Positions 49,787 to 58,072 of a stretch of DNA of 64,000 bases are shown here, in pieces; the stretch's first letter is position 1, and each line of letters opens with the position of its first letter. The notes below the pieces were generated by a model. It saw only the letters and a program-made list of their open reading frames with translations, made no database searches and was not told where the DNA came from. This DNA comes from Bradyrhizobium liaoningense. GTDB taxonomy: Bacteria; Pseudomonadota; Alphaproteobacteria; Rhizobiales; Xanthobacteraceae. The position numbers and the translations under genes are program-made. Location: contig NZ_JAFCJS010000001.1 of NCBI RefSeq assembly GCF_018130825.1, forward strand, positions 1,488,001-1,552,000, given 5' to 3'.

Positions 49787-50986
49787 ATGATGGACGAGGC
49801 CGTTGCGCCGCTGCTCGCCGGGGTGACCGTCGTCGAGCTCTCGCGCGGAGTTGCGGCTGGCTACGCCGGCCGGCTGCTCTCGACCCTCGGCGCCGAGACG
49901 GTTCTGATCGAGCCGCCGGACGGCAATCCGCTTCGTCTTGAGCCGCCGTTTCTTCCGCCGGCGGGGGAAGCCAGCGCGCTGTTCGCCTTCCTGGCTGCAG
50001 GAAAGAGGAGCGTGATCTGCGATCTCGAAACGGCAAGCGGGCGGGCAGGGCTGTCCGCCCTGCTGGCGACGGCCGATGTCTTCATCCACGACCTGCAGAC
50101 CGACGAACGTGCGGGCCTCGAACTCGACGAACAGTCTCTTCGGGCGCGGTATCCAAAGCTGATCGACGTGTCGGTGCTGCCGTTCGGTGCCGTCGGGCCG
50201 AAGGCCGGCTGGGAGGCCGAGGAGATCAACCTGATTCACGCCTCGGGCGAAGGCTTCCTGCTGCCCAACGGCCTTGCCGCCGAGCTCTTCCCCGATCGTC
50301 CGCCGTTGAAAGTCTACGGGCATTTCGCCGAATACCAGGGCGGTGTGGTGGCGGCGCTCGGCGCGCTGTCGGCGTTGATCGGCCGTGAGCATGGTGGAGC
50401 CGAAAGCGTCGATGTCTCCGTGCAGGACGCCGCGCTTGCGGTGGGCGCATTTGCGCTCCAGCGTTTCGGCGACGGTTCGTTGGAACACCGCCGCACGCGC
50501 TCGTTCAAGTATGGCGGCGTGCTCGAATGCGCCGACGGCTATGTCGAGCTGCTGACGCTCGAGGAGCGGCAGTGGCGCGGCCTGGTCGAACTGATGGGCC
50601 GTCCGGACTGGATGCTCGACCCCGCACTCGCGGACCAACTGGAGCGCAGCCGTCGTGGTGCCGAGATCAACCGCGCCGTTCGTGCCTGGGCACGCGAACA
50701 ACAGACCGCGGATATCGTCGCGCGAGCCCAGGCGCTCGGCGTCCCCATGGCGAAATATGCGAGCCCTGCCGAAGTGCTGTCCGGCGACCACGAGCGCGCG
50801 CGGGAGCTGTTTCAGCCGGTGAAGATTCCGGGTGCCGGCTCCTTGCCGGTGCTGTCGGCGCCGCTCCACGTCGATGGCGCGGCGCTGCGCTTGAAAGCCG
50901 GGCCGCCGCGGCTGGGCGAACATCAGCATCTGATCACGACCAGCCGCCACCGCGATCGGTCGCGCGTCGCTGCGGAGGCCTCATGA
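49787..50986 (+). CDS. Family III CoA-transferase (CaiB/BaiF), first copy
   Basis: A 399-residue family III CoA-transferase that moves CoA between carboxylic acids. The fold start is V-T-V-V-E-L-S-R-G-V-A-A-G-Y-A-G-R (14-30). The motif S-V-D-V-S-V-Q-D-A-A-L (about 207-217) has the catalytic-type Asp after V-Q. The start is ATG 49787 or 49790. It overlaps the next gene by four bases. In the operon it may share CoA between succinate or a methylated dicarboxylate and the acid from the ligase. Confidence 0.87.
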   Translation: MMDEAVAPLLAGVTVVELSRGVAAGYAGRLLSTLGAETVLIEPPDGNPLRLEPPFLPPAGEASALFAFLAAGKRSVICDLETASGRAGLSALLATADVFIHDLQTDERAGLELDEQSLRARYPKLIDVSVLPFGAVGPKAGWEAEEINLIHASGEGFLLPNGLAAELFPDRPPLKVYGHFAEYQGGVVAALGALSALIGREHGGAESVDVSVQDAALAVGAFALQRFGDGSLEHRRTRSFKYGGVLECADGYVELLTLEERQWRGLVELMGRPDWMLDPALADQLERSRRGAEINRAVRAWAREQQTADIVARAQALGVPMAKYASPAEVLSGDHERARELFQPVKIPGAGSLPVLSAPLHVDGAALRLKAGPPRLGEHQHLITTSRHRDRSRVAAEAS

Positions 50987-52173
50987 AACCGCTCGCCGGA
51001 GTTCGTATCGCCGACTTTACGCTGCACGCGGCGGGTCCGTTCTGCACACACATCCTGTCGCAGCTCGGTGCGGAGTGCATCAAGGTCGAGAGCGCGGCGC
51101 GACCCGACATCTTCCGAAAGCCGCATCCGGTCTATGGCCGGATGGGGCCGGCGAGCTTCGATCAGGTCGCGTCCAACAAGCTCTCGGTGCGCATCAATCT
51201 GAAGGACGCCAGGGGCGTCGCGCTGGCCAGGAAGCTCGTCGGCGCAAGCGACCTCGTCTGCGAGAGTTTCCGGCCCGGCGTGATGGAGCGGCTCGGTCTC
51301 GGTTATGCCGCGCTGGCCGCGCTGAAGCCGTCGGTGGTGATGGTGTCCGTGTCCTCGTCCGGCCAGAGCGGCCCGGATTCGCATTTCGCCGGCTATGCGC
51401 CGCTGTTCGGAGCCTGGGGTGCGCTTGGCTATCTCACGGGTTACGAAGACGGCCCGCCGGTCGAGATGCGGCATGTGATGGATCACAGCGTCGGCATGAA
51501 TGCGGCGATGGCGGCGGTGGCCGCCGTGTATCGCCTGCGTCGCACAGGCCGTGGCGGACATGTCGACGTGAGCGCGCGCGAAGTTGCCTGCTCGCTGGTG
51601 GGCGAGGCGTTGCTGTTCGCCGCGGCGGGAGGAAGCCCGGTGCGGATCGGCAACGATCATCCGCGGATGGCGCCGCACGGCGTGTTCCGGACCCGCGACG
51701 AAGATCGCTGGCTGACCATCGCGGTCCGTTCCGATGACGAATGGCAGGCCTTGGCGAAGCTGATGGATGCGCCGCATCTTCTGGCTGATCCACGGTTTCA
51801 GAGCGCCGCAAGTCGGCACGAGCACCGGCGGCCGCTGCACGGCGAAATCGAGCATTGGACGATGGCCTGCACGGCCGGCGAGGCCGAGCGCATGTTGCAG
51901 GCTGCCGGGATCGCGGCGCACGTGTCCTGCAACATGGAAGACATTGCGCATGACCGGCATCTGCGTGCGCGCGGAGCCGTCATCGATGTCGAGGATGGGA
52001 CCGGCCACCGTCGCGCGGCGCTGAAGGCGCCGATCCGTTTTTCGAGGTCCGACGTCGGCATGACGCGCGGCACGCCGCGTCTCGGCGAAGACGAGGATTA
52101 CGTGTTCGGCGAGCTGCTCGGCCTAAGCCGCGAGGAACGCCAGAGCCTGATGGATCAGCAGGTGATTTATTGA
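50983..52173 (+). CDS. Family III CoA-transferase (CaiB/BaiF), second copy
   Basis: A 396-residue family III CoA-transferase starting MKPLAGVRIADFTLHAAGPF. The V-D-V-S motif continues A-R-E-V-A-C, so Glu occupies the place of the catalytic Asp; many annotated family members have Q-E there, so this may be natural variation. The G-R-M-G-P-A-S-F-D-Q region is conserved. It may work with the first copy as a heterodimer or act on another pair of acids. Confidence 0.85.
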   Translation: MKPLAGVRIADFTLHAAGPFCTHILSQLGAECIKVESAARPDIFRKPHPVYGRMGPASFDQVASNKLSVRINLKDARGVALARKLVGASDLVCESFRPGVMERLGLGYAALAALKPSVVMVSVSSSGQSGPDSHFAGYAPLFGAWGALGYLTGYEDGPPVEMRHVMDHSVGMNAAMAAVAAVYRLRRTGRGGHVDVSAREVACSLVGEALLFAAAGGSPVRIGNDHPRMAPHGVFRTRDEDRWLTIAVRSDDEWQALAKLMDAPHLLADPRFQSAASRHEHRRPLHGEIEHWTMACTAGEAERMLQAAGIAAHVSCNMEDIAHDRHLRARGAVIDVEDGTGHRRAALKAPIRFSRSDVGMTRGTPRLGEDEDYVFGELLGLSREERQSLMDQQVIY

Positions 52174-52193
52174 CCGCTTGAAGTGGAGTTGCC

Positions 52194-53048
52194 GTGATGA
52201 GCGAGAGGCAAGCGCTGACCGGAGAAGACTGGCAGGCCTGGGTCGGTCGCAAGGAGACGATCCGGGAGCAGATCGCGCCCGACCGTGTCGCAGCGCTCGG
52301 CGCCACGCTCGGCATCGAGGGACACCATGCGGCCGGCGCGCCGCTGCCGCCGGGATGGCACTGGATCTTCTTCAATCGCTTCGTGCCGCGCCATGAGCTC
52401 GGAACGGACGGCCATCCCAAGCGCGGCGGCTTCCTGCCGCCGGTGTCGCTGCCGCGCCGCATGTGGGCCGGCGGACGGCTCACTTATCACAAGCCGCTGA
52501 CCATCGGCGGGGAAGGCGTGCGCGAGAGCACCATTCTCAAGGTCGAGGCTAAGTCCGGCCGTGCCGGACAGCTGGTGTTCGTGACCGTCAGCCACAGCAT
52601 CTCCTGCGACGGCGCCGTGTGCATCACCGAGGAGCAGGACATCGTCTATCGCGAGGCGGCGGCGCCGGGAGCGCCTGCGCCTGCGGCCACGCCCGCTCCA
52701 CAGGATGCCGCTTGGTCGGAGGAATTCCGGCCCGACACCGTGCTCCTGTTCCGCTACTCGTCGCTGACGTCGAACGGGCATCGCATCCACTACGATCAAG
52801 CCTATGCGCGGGCTGAAGAAAACTATCCCGATCTCGTCGTGCACGGGCCCCTGACGGCGACGCTGCTGCAAGGCTTTGCGGCAAAGCATGCTGGAAGGCC
52901 GCTCAAGTCGTTCGAATTCAGGGGCGTCTCGCCGCTGTTCGTGAGCTCGGCCTTCAGGCTGGAAGGCAAGAGCGACGCCAGCGTGCTGGATCTCTGGGCG
53001 AGTAGCCCCAACGGTGCGCTCGCGATGCGGGCAGCCGCACAGGTCTGA
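52194..53048 (+). CDS. Hot-dog hydratase (mesaconyl-CoA hydratase / HTD2-like)
   Basis: A 284-residue two-domain hot-dog enzyme. The C-terminal domain has the signature S-N-G-H-R-I-H-Y-D-Q-A-Y, then E-N-Y-P-D-L-V-V-H-G-P-L, with the catalytic His and Asp. The N-terminal domain starts SERQALTGEDWQAWVGRKET. The family includes mesaconyl-C4-CoA hydratase and itaconyl-CoA hydratase. With the CitE-like lyase it would make citramalyl-CoA and then pyruvate plus acetyl-CoA. The start is ATG 52194 or 52197. Confidence 0.87.
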   Translation: MMSERQALTGEDWQAWVGRKETIREQIAPDRVAALGATLGIEGHHAAGAPLPPGWHWIFFNRFVPRHELGTDGHPKRGGFLPPVSLPRRMWAGGRLTYHKPLTIGGEGVRESTILKVEAKSGRAGQLVFVTVSHSISCDGAVCITEEQDIVYREAAAPGAPAPAATPAPQDAAWSEEFRPDTVLLFRYSSLTSNGHRIHYDQAYARAEENYPDLVVHGPLTATLLQGFAAKHAGRPLKSFEFRGVSPLFVSSAFRLEGKSDASVLDLWASSPNGALAMRAAAQV

Positions 53049-53101
53049 GAGCTGCTTTCGGAGCGGGCGATAACAAAAAGAGTGCAGGGGAGGTCAAGGC
53101 G

Positions 53102-53929
53102 ATGAGATCGGCGCACCTGTCTGTTGTCCCTGCGCAAGGATGCGAGGCGGAGTGCACGCCCGCGGTCGAGCTGCGCGGCGTCGGCAAGACCTTCAGCTCG
53201 CGCAACGGCCGGGTCGAGGTTCTCAGCGGATTGAACTTCTCTCTCAACAATGGTGAGTTTCTCGCCATTGTCGGTCCGAGCGGATCGGGCAAATCGACCG
53301 TGCTGAATTTGCTCGCCGGCCTCGATCGGCCGACCGCGGGGGCCGTGCTGTGTCAGGGCGCGCCGGTTGCTGCGGCCAACACCGGGATCGGCTATCTCAC
53401 GCAGCATGACAGCCTGCTGCCGTGGCGGACGGTCGAGCAGAACGTTGCCGTCCCACTGGAGCTGCGCAATGTCGACCGCACCGAGATCGCCGCGCGCGTG
53501 CGCGACTTGATCGCGCAGGTCGGCCTCGAGGGCTTCGAGCGGCATTATCCGAGCCAGCTTTCCGGCGGCATGCGCAAGCGCGCGATGTTGGCCCGCACGT
53601 TGATCTACGATCCGCCGGTGCTGCTGATGGACGAACCGTTCGGGCCGCTCGACGCCCAGCTCAAGTTGGTGCTTCAGGCCGAGCTTCTGAAATTGTGGTC
53701 GGCGCGGCGCAAGACCGTGGTGTTCGTGACCCACGACATCGTCGAGGCGATCACGCTCGCCGATCGCGTCCTGGTGTTCTCACCGCGTCCCTGCCAGATC
53801 AGGCTCGACGAGCCGATCGCCATCCCGAGGCCGCGCGAGGTGCACGAGGTGCGATTCCATCCCGCATTCGAGGAGCATTACCGCCGGCTCTGGGCCGCCC
53901 TGGAAGCGCCAGTGAGGCGGCCGTCATGA
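53102..53929 (+). CDS. NitT/TauT-type ABC transporter ATP-binding protein
   Basis: A 275-residue ATPase: Walker A G-P-S-G-S-G-K-S-T (about 59-67), signature L-S-G-G-M-R-K-R, Walker B L-L-M-D-E-P-F-G-P-L-D. This is the layout of the SsuB/TauB family. It follows the hydratase gene by 53 bases. It is coupled to the permease by a four-base overlap. Confidence 0.92.
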   Translation: MRSAHLSVVPAQGCEAECTPAVELRGVGKTFSSRNGRVEVLSGLNFSLNNGEFLAIVGPSGSGKSTVLNLLAGLDRPTAGAVLCQGAPVAAANTGIGYLTQHDSLLPWRTVEQNVAVPLELRNVDRTEIAARVRDLIAQVGLEGFERHYPSQLSGGMRKRAMLARTLIYDPPVLLMDEPFGPLDAQLKLVLQAELLKLWSARRKTVVFVTHDIVEAITLADRVLVFSPRPCQIRLDEPIAIPRPREVHEVRFHPAFEEHYRRLWAALEAPVRRPS

Positions 53930-54717
53930 GCACAGAGGCACTGTCCGAGACGCAGGCCGAACCGGCCCTCAGCCCATCCAGCCGCGTGTGGCTCTATCGC
54001 GTGATCTTCCTGATTGCGATGCTGGCGATCTGGCAGGTCGCGTCGGGTCCGCTGCTCGACCCGTTCTGGGTCAGCAGCCCGGCAGCCGTGTTCAGGACGC
54101 TGGTGGCATGGACGGTGAGCGGCCAGCTCGGCTATCACCTGATGATCACCTTCAAGGAAACGTTCGCGGGGTTCGTGCTGGGGGCGACGGCCGGCGTGCT
54201 GTTCGCGTTGCTGGTCGGTGCGAGCGACACCCTGCATCGCACGGTCGATCCGTTCGTCACGGCGGTGTACGGCGTGCCCAAGGTCGCGCTCGCGCCGCTC
54301 TTCATCATGTGGTTCGGCATCGGGCTCGCGCCGAAGATCGTGCTGGCCGCGATCAGCGTCTTCTTCCTGGTGTTCTTCTCGACCCTGCGTGGCGTGCGCG
54401 AGGTCGACCAGAAGATGGTCGATGCGCTCCGCACCATGGGCGGAGGCAAATTCGCGGTCCAACGCATGGTGATCTTTCCGTCGGCGCTGCCATGGCTGTT
54501 CACCGGATTGAAGCTTGGGCTGCCTTACGGCTTCGTCGGCGCGGTCGCGGCCGAGATGATGGCCTCCAATGCCGGCATCGGCTACCTCACGCAAAACTCG
54601 GCGGGGCAGCTCGACACTGCCGGCGTGTTCGCCGCGCTGTTCGCGCTGATGCTCGTCACCACGCTGCTGAATGAAGCGCTCGGACGGCTGGAGAGCTGGA
54701 TCTTCCGCTGGCGCTGA
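53926..54717 (+). CDS. NitT/TauT-type ABC transporter permease
   Basis: A 263-residue permease with about six helices after a short soluble tail. The EAA-type loop M-V-D-A-L-R-T-M-G-G-G is near residue 165. It pairs as a homodimer with the ATPase and the SsuA-like binding protein. It overlaps the ATPase gene (ATGA). Confidence 0.92.
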   Translation: MSTEALSETQAEPALSPSSRVWLYRVIFLIAMLAIWQVASGPLLDPFWVSSPAAVFRTLVAWTVSGQLGYHLMITFKETFAGFVLGATAGVLFALLVGASDTLHRTVDPFVTAVYGVPKVALAPLFIMWFGIGLAPKIVLAAISVFFLVFFSTLRGVREVDQKMVDALRTMGGGKFAVQRMVIFPSALPWLFTGLKLGLPYGFVGAVAAEMMASNAGIGYLTQNSAGQLDTAGVFAALFALMLVTTLLNEALGRLESWIFRWR

Positions 54718-54756
54718 GAGGGAGACGGTCACAACAACAAGACAAGGGAGCACATC

Positions 54757-55773
54757 ATGATCACGCGTCGGACGATGCTGGGTGGTATGGCCGGAGGCGC
54801 GCTGGCCGGCGCGATCACGCGAGGCCAGGCGCAAGGCGCAGGCAGGCCGGTCACGATCGCGATCGGCGGCTACACGTTCGCTTATCTGCCGCTGCTGGTG
54901 GCAACGGCGGCGGGCTTCATGAAGGACGCGGGCCTTGACGTCAGCCTGATCGACACCGGCAGCGGCACCAACAGCATGGCAGCGATCCTTGGCGGCAGCG
55001 TCGACGTTGCCGGTCTCGTGATGAGCGACGTGATCCTCGCCGTCGCCAAGGGCCAGAAGATCAACGCCTTCGCGCCGCTGATGTCGCAATATGCGAGCGA
55101 CGCCGTGATCAGCCGGAAGACGGCCGAGAAGATCGGCCTTGCACCGGAGATGCCGCTGAAGGAGCGCATGGCTCGCATGAAGGGCCTGACGCTCGCGATC
55201 TCCGGTCGCGGCAGCGGCACCGACAAGATCTGGCGCTATCTCCTCTCGCTGGGTGGACTCGATCCCGAAAAGGATGTCAGCCTCACGGTGGTCAAGCTCG
55301 ACAAGATGTATCTGGCGCTACGCTCCGGCCAGATCGATGGCTTCAACACGACGGCGCCTGCCAACAACCAGGCGGTGGAGGACGGCCTCGCGGTCTGGGC
55401 GGCGCGCCCGTCGCACGGAGAGGTGCCCGGCATCGAGAATTTTCTCTACACCGTGCTGTGCGGCCGGCCGGATTTTCTCGACAAGAACCCGGAGGTCGCT
55501 GCATCGCTGGTCCGCGGCATGGCCAGGGCATCGGAGCTGATCCGGAATGATCCTGCTACCGCCGGACAGCTGCTGCATGACAAATATTTTCAGCAGACGA
55601 ATGTCGAGCTGATCAAGCACACGGTGTCGGATCAGCGCATGACGGTCTCGGTGCCGCCGACATTGTCGGAGCAGCAGTTCGCGCACAATATCGAGTTCGA
55701 GCTGAAATTCAGCGACGCCGTGCGCGGCGTCACCTATCAGCAGGCGATCAACCCGCGCTGGCTTGGGACCTAG
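54757..55773 (+). CDS. NitT/TauT-type ABC transporter substrate-binding protein
   Basis: A 338-residue periplasmic binding protein of the SsuA/NMT1 kind. The signal MITRRTMLGGMAGGALAGAI has a twin-Arg and a hydrophobic core, followed by an Ala-Gln cleavage site. The mature start I-A-I-G-G-Y-T-F-A-Y-L-P is family-typical. Ligands in this family include sulfonates, nitrate, pyrimidine precursors and aromatic acids; none can be chosen here. Confidence 0.9.
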   Translation: MITRRTMLGGMAGGALAGAITRGQAQGAGRPVTIAIGGYTFAYLPLLVATAAGFMKDAGLDVSLIDTGSGTNSMAAILGGSVDVAGLVMSDVILAVAKGQKINAFAPLMSQYASDAVISRKTAEKIGLAPEMPLKERMARMKGLTLAISGRGSGTDKIWRYLLSLGGLDPEKDVSLTVVKLDKMYLALRSGQIDGFNTTAPANNQAVEDGLAVWAARPSHGEVPGIENFLYTVLCGRPDFLDKNPEVAASLVRGMARASELIRNDPATAGQLLHDKYFQQTNVELIKHTVSDQRMTVSVPPTLSEQQFAHNIEFELKFSDAVRGVTYQQAINPRWLGT

Positions 55774-55812
55774 CTTCTTTACCTCACCCCAGGAGGAGTG
55801 GGAGAGGGTCGC

Positions 55813-56388
55813 TCAGCCGAAGCTCACATCGGCGCTGGTCTTGATCGCCGCGAAGCGGGCGAGGCAGCGCAACGCGCTCTCGTGCTCGTCCGCGGTGCCG
55901 CCGGCGCAGCAGTCTTCCAACACCGTGCAGGCATAGTCGCGGTCGTGCGCTTCGCGCGCCCCGGTGTGGACCACGCCGTTGGTGGAGACGCCGGTGAGGA
56001 TCAGATCGGTCACGCCATGGGCGCGCAGGATCGGCTCCAGCGAGGTACCGTAGAACGGGCTCACCCGGTGCTTGATGATGTCGAAATCACCGGCCTCCGG
56101 CTTCAGATCGGGATGCACCTCGGTGCCCCAGGTGCCGAGCTTGAACAGGCCGGCGCCCTTGGCGCGGGAGAAGATCGGCGAATTGGGCGGGCATTCCCGA
56201 TAGTCGGGCGAGAAGCCGACGCGGACATAGCCGATCAGCGCACCGGCGGCGCGCGCCTTCGCGATCAGCGCCTTGGTGCGGCCAAGCACGTCACGCTCCT
56301 TCATCAGCGGGACATATGTCTTTGCACCCGCGCCGTTCTCGTGGACGAGGTCGTTCAGCATATCCATGACGAGCAGCATCGGCTTCAT
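55813..56388 (-). CDS. Isochorismatase-fold protein lacking the usual Cys
   Basis: A 191-residue protein of the isochorismatase-like hydrolase fold: Asp9 in V-M-D-M-L-N-D, Lys106 in I-I-K-H-R-V-S, and the nucleophile loop G-V-S-T-N-G-V-V (133-140). In classical cysteine hydrolases the loop is T-N-x-C-V; here the Cys position is Val139, so amidase chemistry of that kind is unlikely, although some family members work without it. It is co-directional with the GntR regulator and overlaps it by four bases. The role in the pathway is unclear. Confidence 0.82.
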   Translation of the reverse strand: MKPMLLVMDMLNDLVHENGAGAKTYVPLMKERDVLGRTKALIAKARAAGALIGYVRVGFSPDYRECPPNSPIFSRAKGAGLFKLGTWGTEVHPDLKPEAGDFDIIKHRVSPFYGTSLEPILRAHGVTDLILTGVSTNGVVHTGAREAHDRDYACTVLEDCCAGGTADEHESALRCLARFAAIKTSADVSFG

Positions 56389-57068
56389 AGCGTCTCCTTC
56401 TCAGAGCTCTTCGATTTGACTGGATTTTCGGACCTGGCCGGCATGCTGTTGCGCAGCTCGGTCCAGCCGGTTTCGATGTGCTGCCGCATCGTGAGCATGG
56501 CGCTCGCAGCGTCGCCCTCGATCACGTTCTTCAGGAGCTCGTTGTGCTCCTTGGCAGCGCGTACCGCACGGCCGCCGATGCGATTGATGACGTCGAACGG
56601 ATATTGCGCCCACAGCACCTGCACGAAATGCAGCGTCTTCGGCAACCGCGCGAAATCGTACATGCGGCGATGGAAGCGGTAGTTGATGCCGCGCGCCGAC
56701 GTGCTGTCATTGGCGAGCGCGGCCTCCTCGAACTGCCGCGCCAGCTCGCGCAGCTCCGCGATCTCCTCGGCAGTGATGTTGCGCACGGCGCTTTCGACCA
56801 GCTGGGTCTCGAGCGTGATCCGCAGCTTCAGGATCTCGGTGGAGGCTTCGACGTCGAACGGCGCCACGGTCGCGCCGCGGTAGGAGTCGCTCGCGAGATA
56901 GCCTTCCGCCTCGAGCAGCTTCAGCGCCTCGCGAACCGGCGTGATGCTGATCTTGAGTTCCTGCGCGATCTCCGTCTGCTTCAGCCGGGCGCCGCGCGGC
57001 AACCGCCCCGAGATGATGCCCTCGCGGAGATAGTCGGCGACCTGCTCCTCTTTCGTCCGATATTCCAT
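56385..57068 (-). CDS. GntR-family regulator (FCD domain), second
   Basis: A 227-residue GntR/FCD regulator starting MEYRTKEEQVADYLREGIIS. The winged helix spans about 5-75, with Q-T-E-I-A-Q-E-L-K-I-S-I-T-P-V-R-E-A-L; the FCD domain (about 85-210) has F-H-R-R-M-Y-D and H-I-E-T-G. The frame opens at 57161, but the ATG at 57068 is the family start. It is divergent from the CitE-like lyase, with an inverted ATGCAT repeat (57147-57163) between. That motif recurs at the ligase promoter and before the second Liv operon, so it probably controls all three. Confidence 0.92.
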   Translation of the reverse strand: MEYRTKEEQVADYLREGIISGRLPRGARLKQTEIAQELKISITPVREALKLLEAEGYLASDSYRGATVAPFDVEASTEILKLRITLETQLVESAVRNITAEEIAELRELARQFEEAALANDSTSARGINYRFHRRMYDFARLPKTLHFVQVLWAQYPFDVINRIGGRAVRAAKEHNELLKNVIEGDAASAMLTMRQHIETGWTELRNSMPARSENPVKSKSSEKETL

Positions 57069-57146
57069 TGGATGCCGCTGCCCCCGCCTGATTTGCCCGC
57101 GACCACCATAGACGCGGCACCTCGGGGAGGATAGAAGTACAAACGA

Positions 57147-57163
57147 TAATGCATGATGCATAA
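57147..57163. promoter_or_regulatory. GntR operator in the divergent GntR/lyase region
   Basis: TAATGCAT and ATGCATAA flank a single G, an inverted repeat with the centre at 57155. CATAAT (57159-57164) can serve as the -10 of the lyase gene, so binding would block it. The same repeat occurs at 46420-46435 and 57990-58006. Confidence 0.7.
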
Positions 57164-57179
57164 TCGAGGTTGAGGCCTA

Positions 57180-57992
57180 ATGTCCAGAGCTTTGTCCCGC
57201 TCCTTCCTGTTTGTCCCGGCCAACCGACCCGAGCGGTTCGACAAGGCGGCCGCGTCGGGCGCGCACCAGGTCATTCTTGATCTCGAGGACGCGGTGGCGC
57301 CAGCCGACAAGGGTGCGGCGCGCGGCTTCATCGCGCAGTGGAGCGGGCGGACCGACGCGATCGTACGCGTGAACGGTGCCGATACTCCGTTCTTCGCGGC
57401 CGACATGGACATGATCCGCCGCGCTGGCGTGACCAGGTTGATGCTGCCGAAGGCTGAGCCCGGCGCGATCAATCGCCTGGTGGGATCGCTGGATCGGCCC
57501 TGCCAGGTCATCGCGCTGATAGAGACGGTCAGGGGTTATGCGGAGCTGCGGAGTATCGGCAAGAGCGGTCTGGTCTCGCAATTCGCCTTCGGCAATCTCG
57601 ACTTCGGCATCGATGCCGGCGTGACCGAGACCGCACAGGAGCTCGATCCGGTTCGCCTGCAAATCGTGCTGGAATCGCGGCTGGCCGGATTGGCTCCGCC
57701 GATCGACGGCGTGACGACATCGTGGACGGATTCTGCGGCCTTCGGCGCGGCGGTCGGCCGCGCCAAGGCGCTGGGCTTTGCCGCAAAGCTCTGCATCCAT
57801 CCGGCCCAGGTCAAGCTGGTCAACGAGGCCTTCCTGCCCACGGCCAATGAAGTCGTCTGGGCCCGCCGGGTGCTGGAGGTCGCCGAAGGTGCCAACGGCG
57901 CCGCGGTGGCGCTGGACGGCAAGATGATCGATGCTCCGGTCATCCGCCGCGCCGAGCTGATCCTGGCCGGCACCGCGTCCGGCGCGACATAA
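57180..57992 (+). CDS. CitE-like lyase (HpcH/HpaI or citramalyl-CoA lyase family)
   Basis: A 270-residue TIM-barrel lyase: R-S-F-L-F-V-P-A-N-R-P-E-R-F-D (5-19), D-L-E-D-A-V (about 36-41), the metal ligand Glu in A-L-I-E-T-V (about 117), the Asp in G-N-L-D-F-G, and the C-terminal C-I-H-P-A-Q-V. These are the residues of CitE-type (S)-citramalyl-CoA and malyl-CoA lyases. A GAGG site (57171-57174) precedes ATG 57180. It probably ends the pathway, giving acetyl-CoA and pyruvate or glyoxylate. Confidence 0.88.
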   Translation: MSRALSRSFLFVPANRPERFDKAAASGAHQVILDLEDAVAPADKGAARGFIAQWSGRTDAIVRVNGADTPFFAADMDMIRRAGVTRLMLPKAEPGAINRLVGSLDRPCQVIALIETVRGYAELRSIGKSGLVSQFAFGNLDFGIDAGVTETAQELDPVRLQIVLESRLAGLAPPIDGVTTSWTDSAAFGAAVGRAKALGFAAKLCIHPAQVKLVNEAFLPTANEVVWARRVLEVAEGANGAAVALDGKMIDAPVIRRAELILAGTASGAT

Positions 57993-58006
57993 TGCATAAT
58001 GCATTT
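57990..58006. promoter_or_regulatory. GntR operator before the second Liv operon
   Basis: TAATGCAT and ATGCATTT flank one A (centre 57998). A likely -35, TTGACC (58011-58016), lies just downstream, so the site is placed to block the binding-protein promoter. The site overlaps the last bases of the lyase gene. Confidence 0.65.
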
Positions 58007-58072
58007 TTTCTTGACCGAGTCGGTTCCTCCCTCTAAAGATCATCGGAGAAAAACAAATATCGGGGAGGGCCT

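Noticed and set aside
48464..50950. A very long open frame on the minus strand opposite the hydratase and CoA-transferase genes
   Set aside because: It is antisense to two well-supported genes. Its product is rich in Arg, His and Gly with no family pattern, which is typical of shadows in high-GC DNA.
55774..55812. Possible terminator between the binding protein and the isochorismatase-fold gene
   Set aside because: The sequence has CCTC and GGAG/GAGG blocks but the stem is poor and short, so I did not list it.
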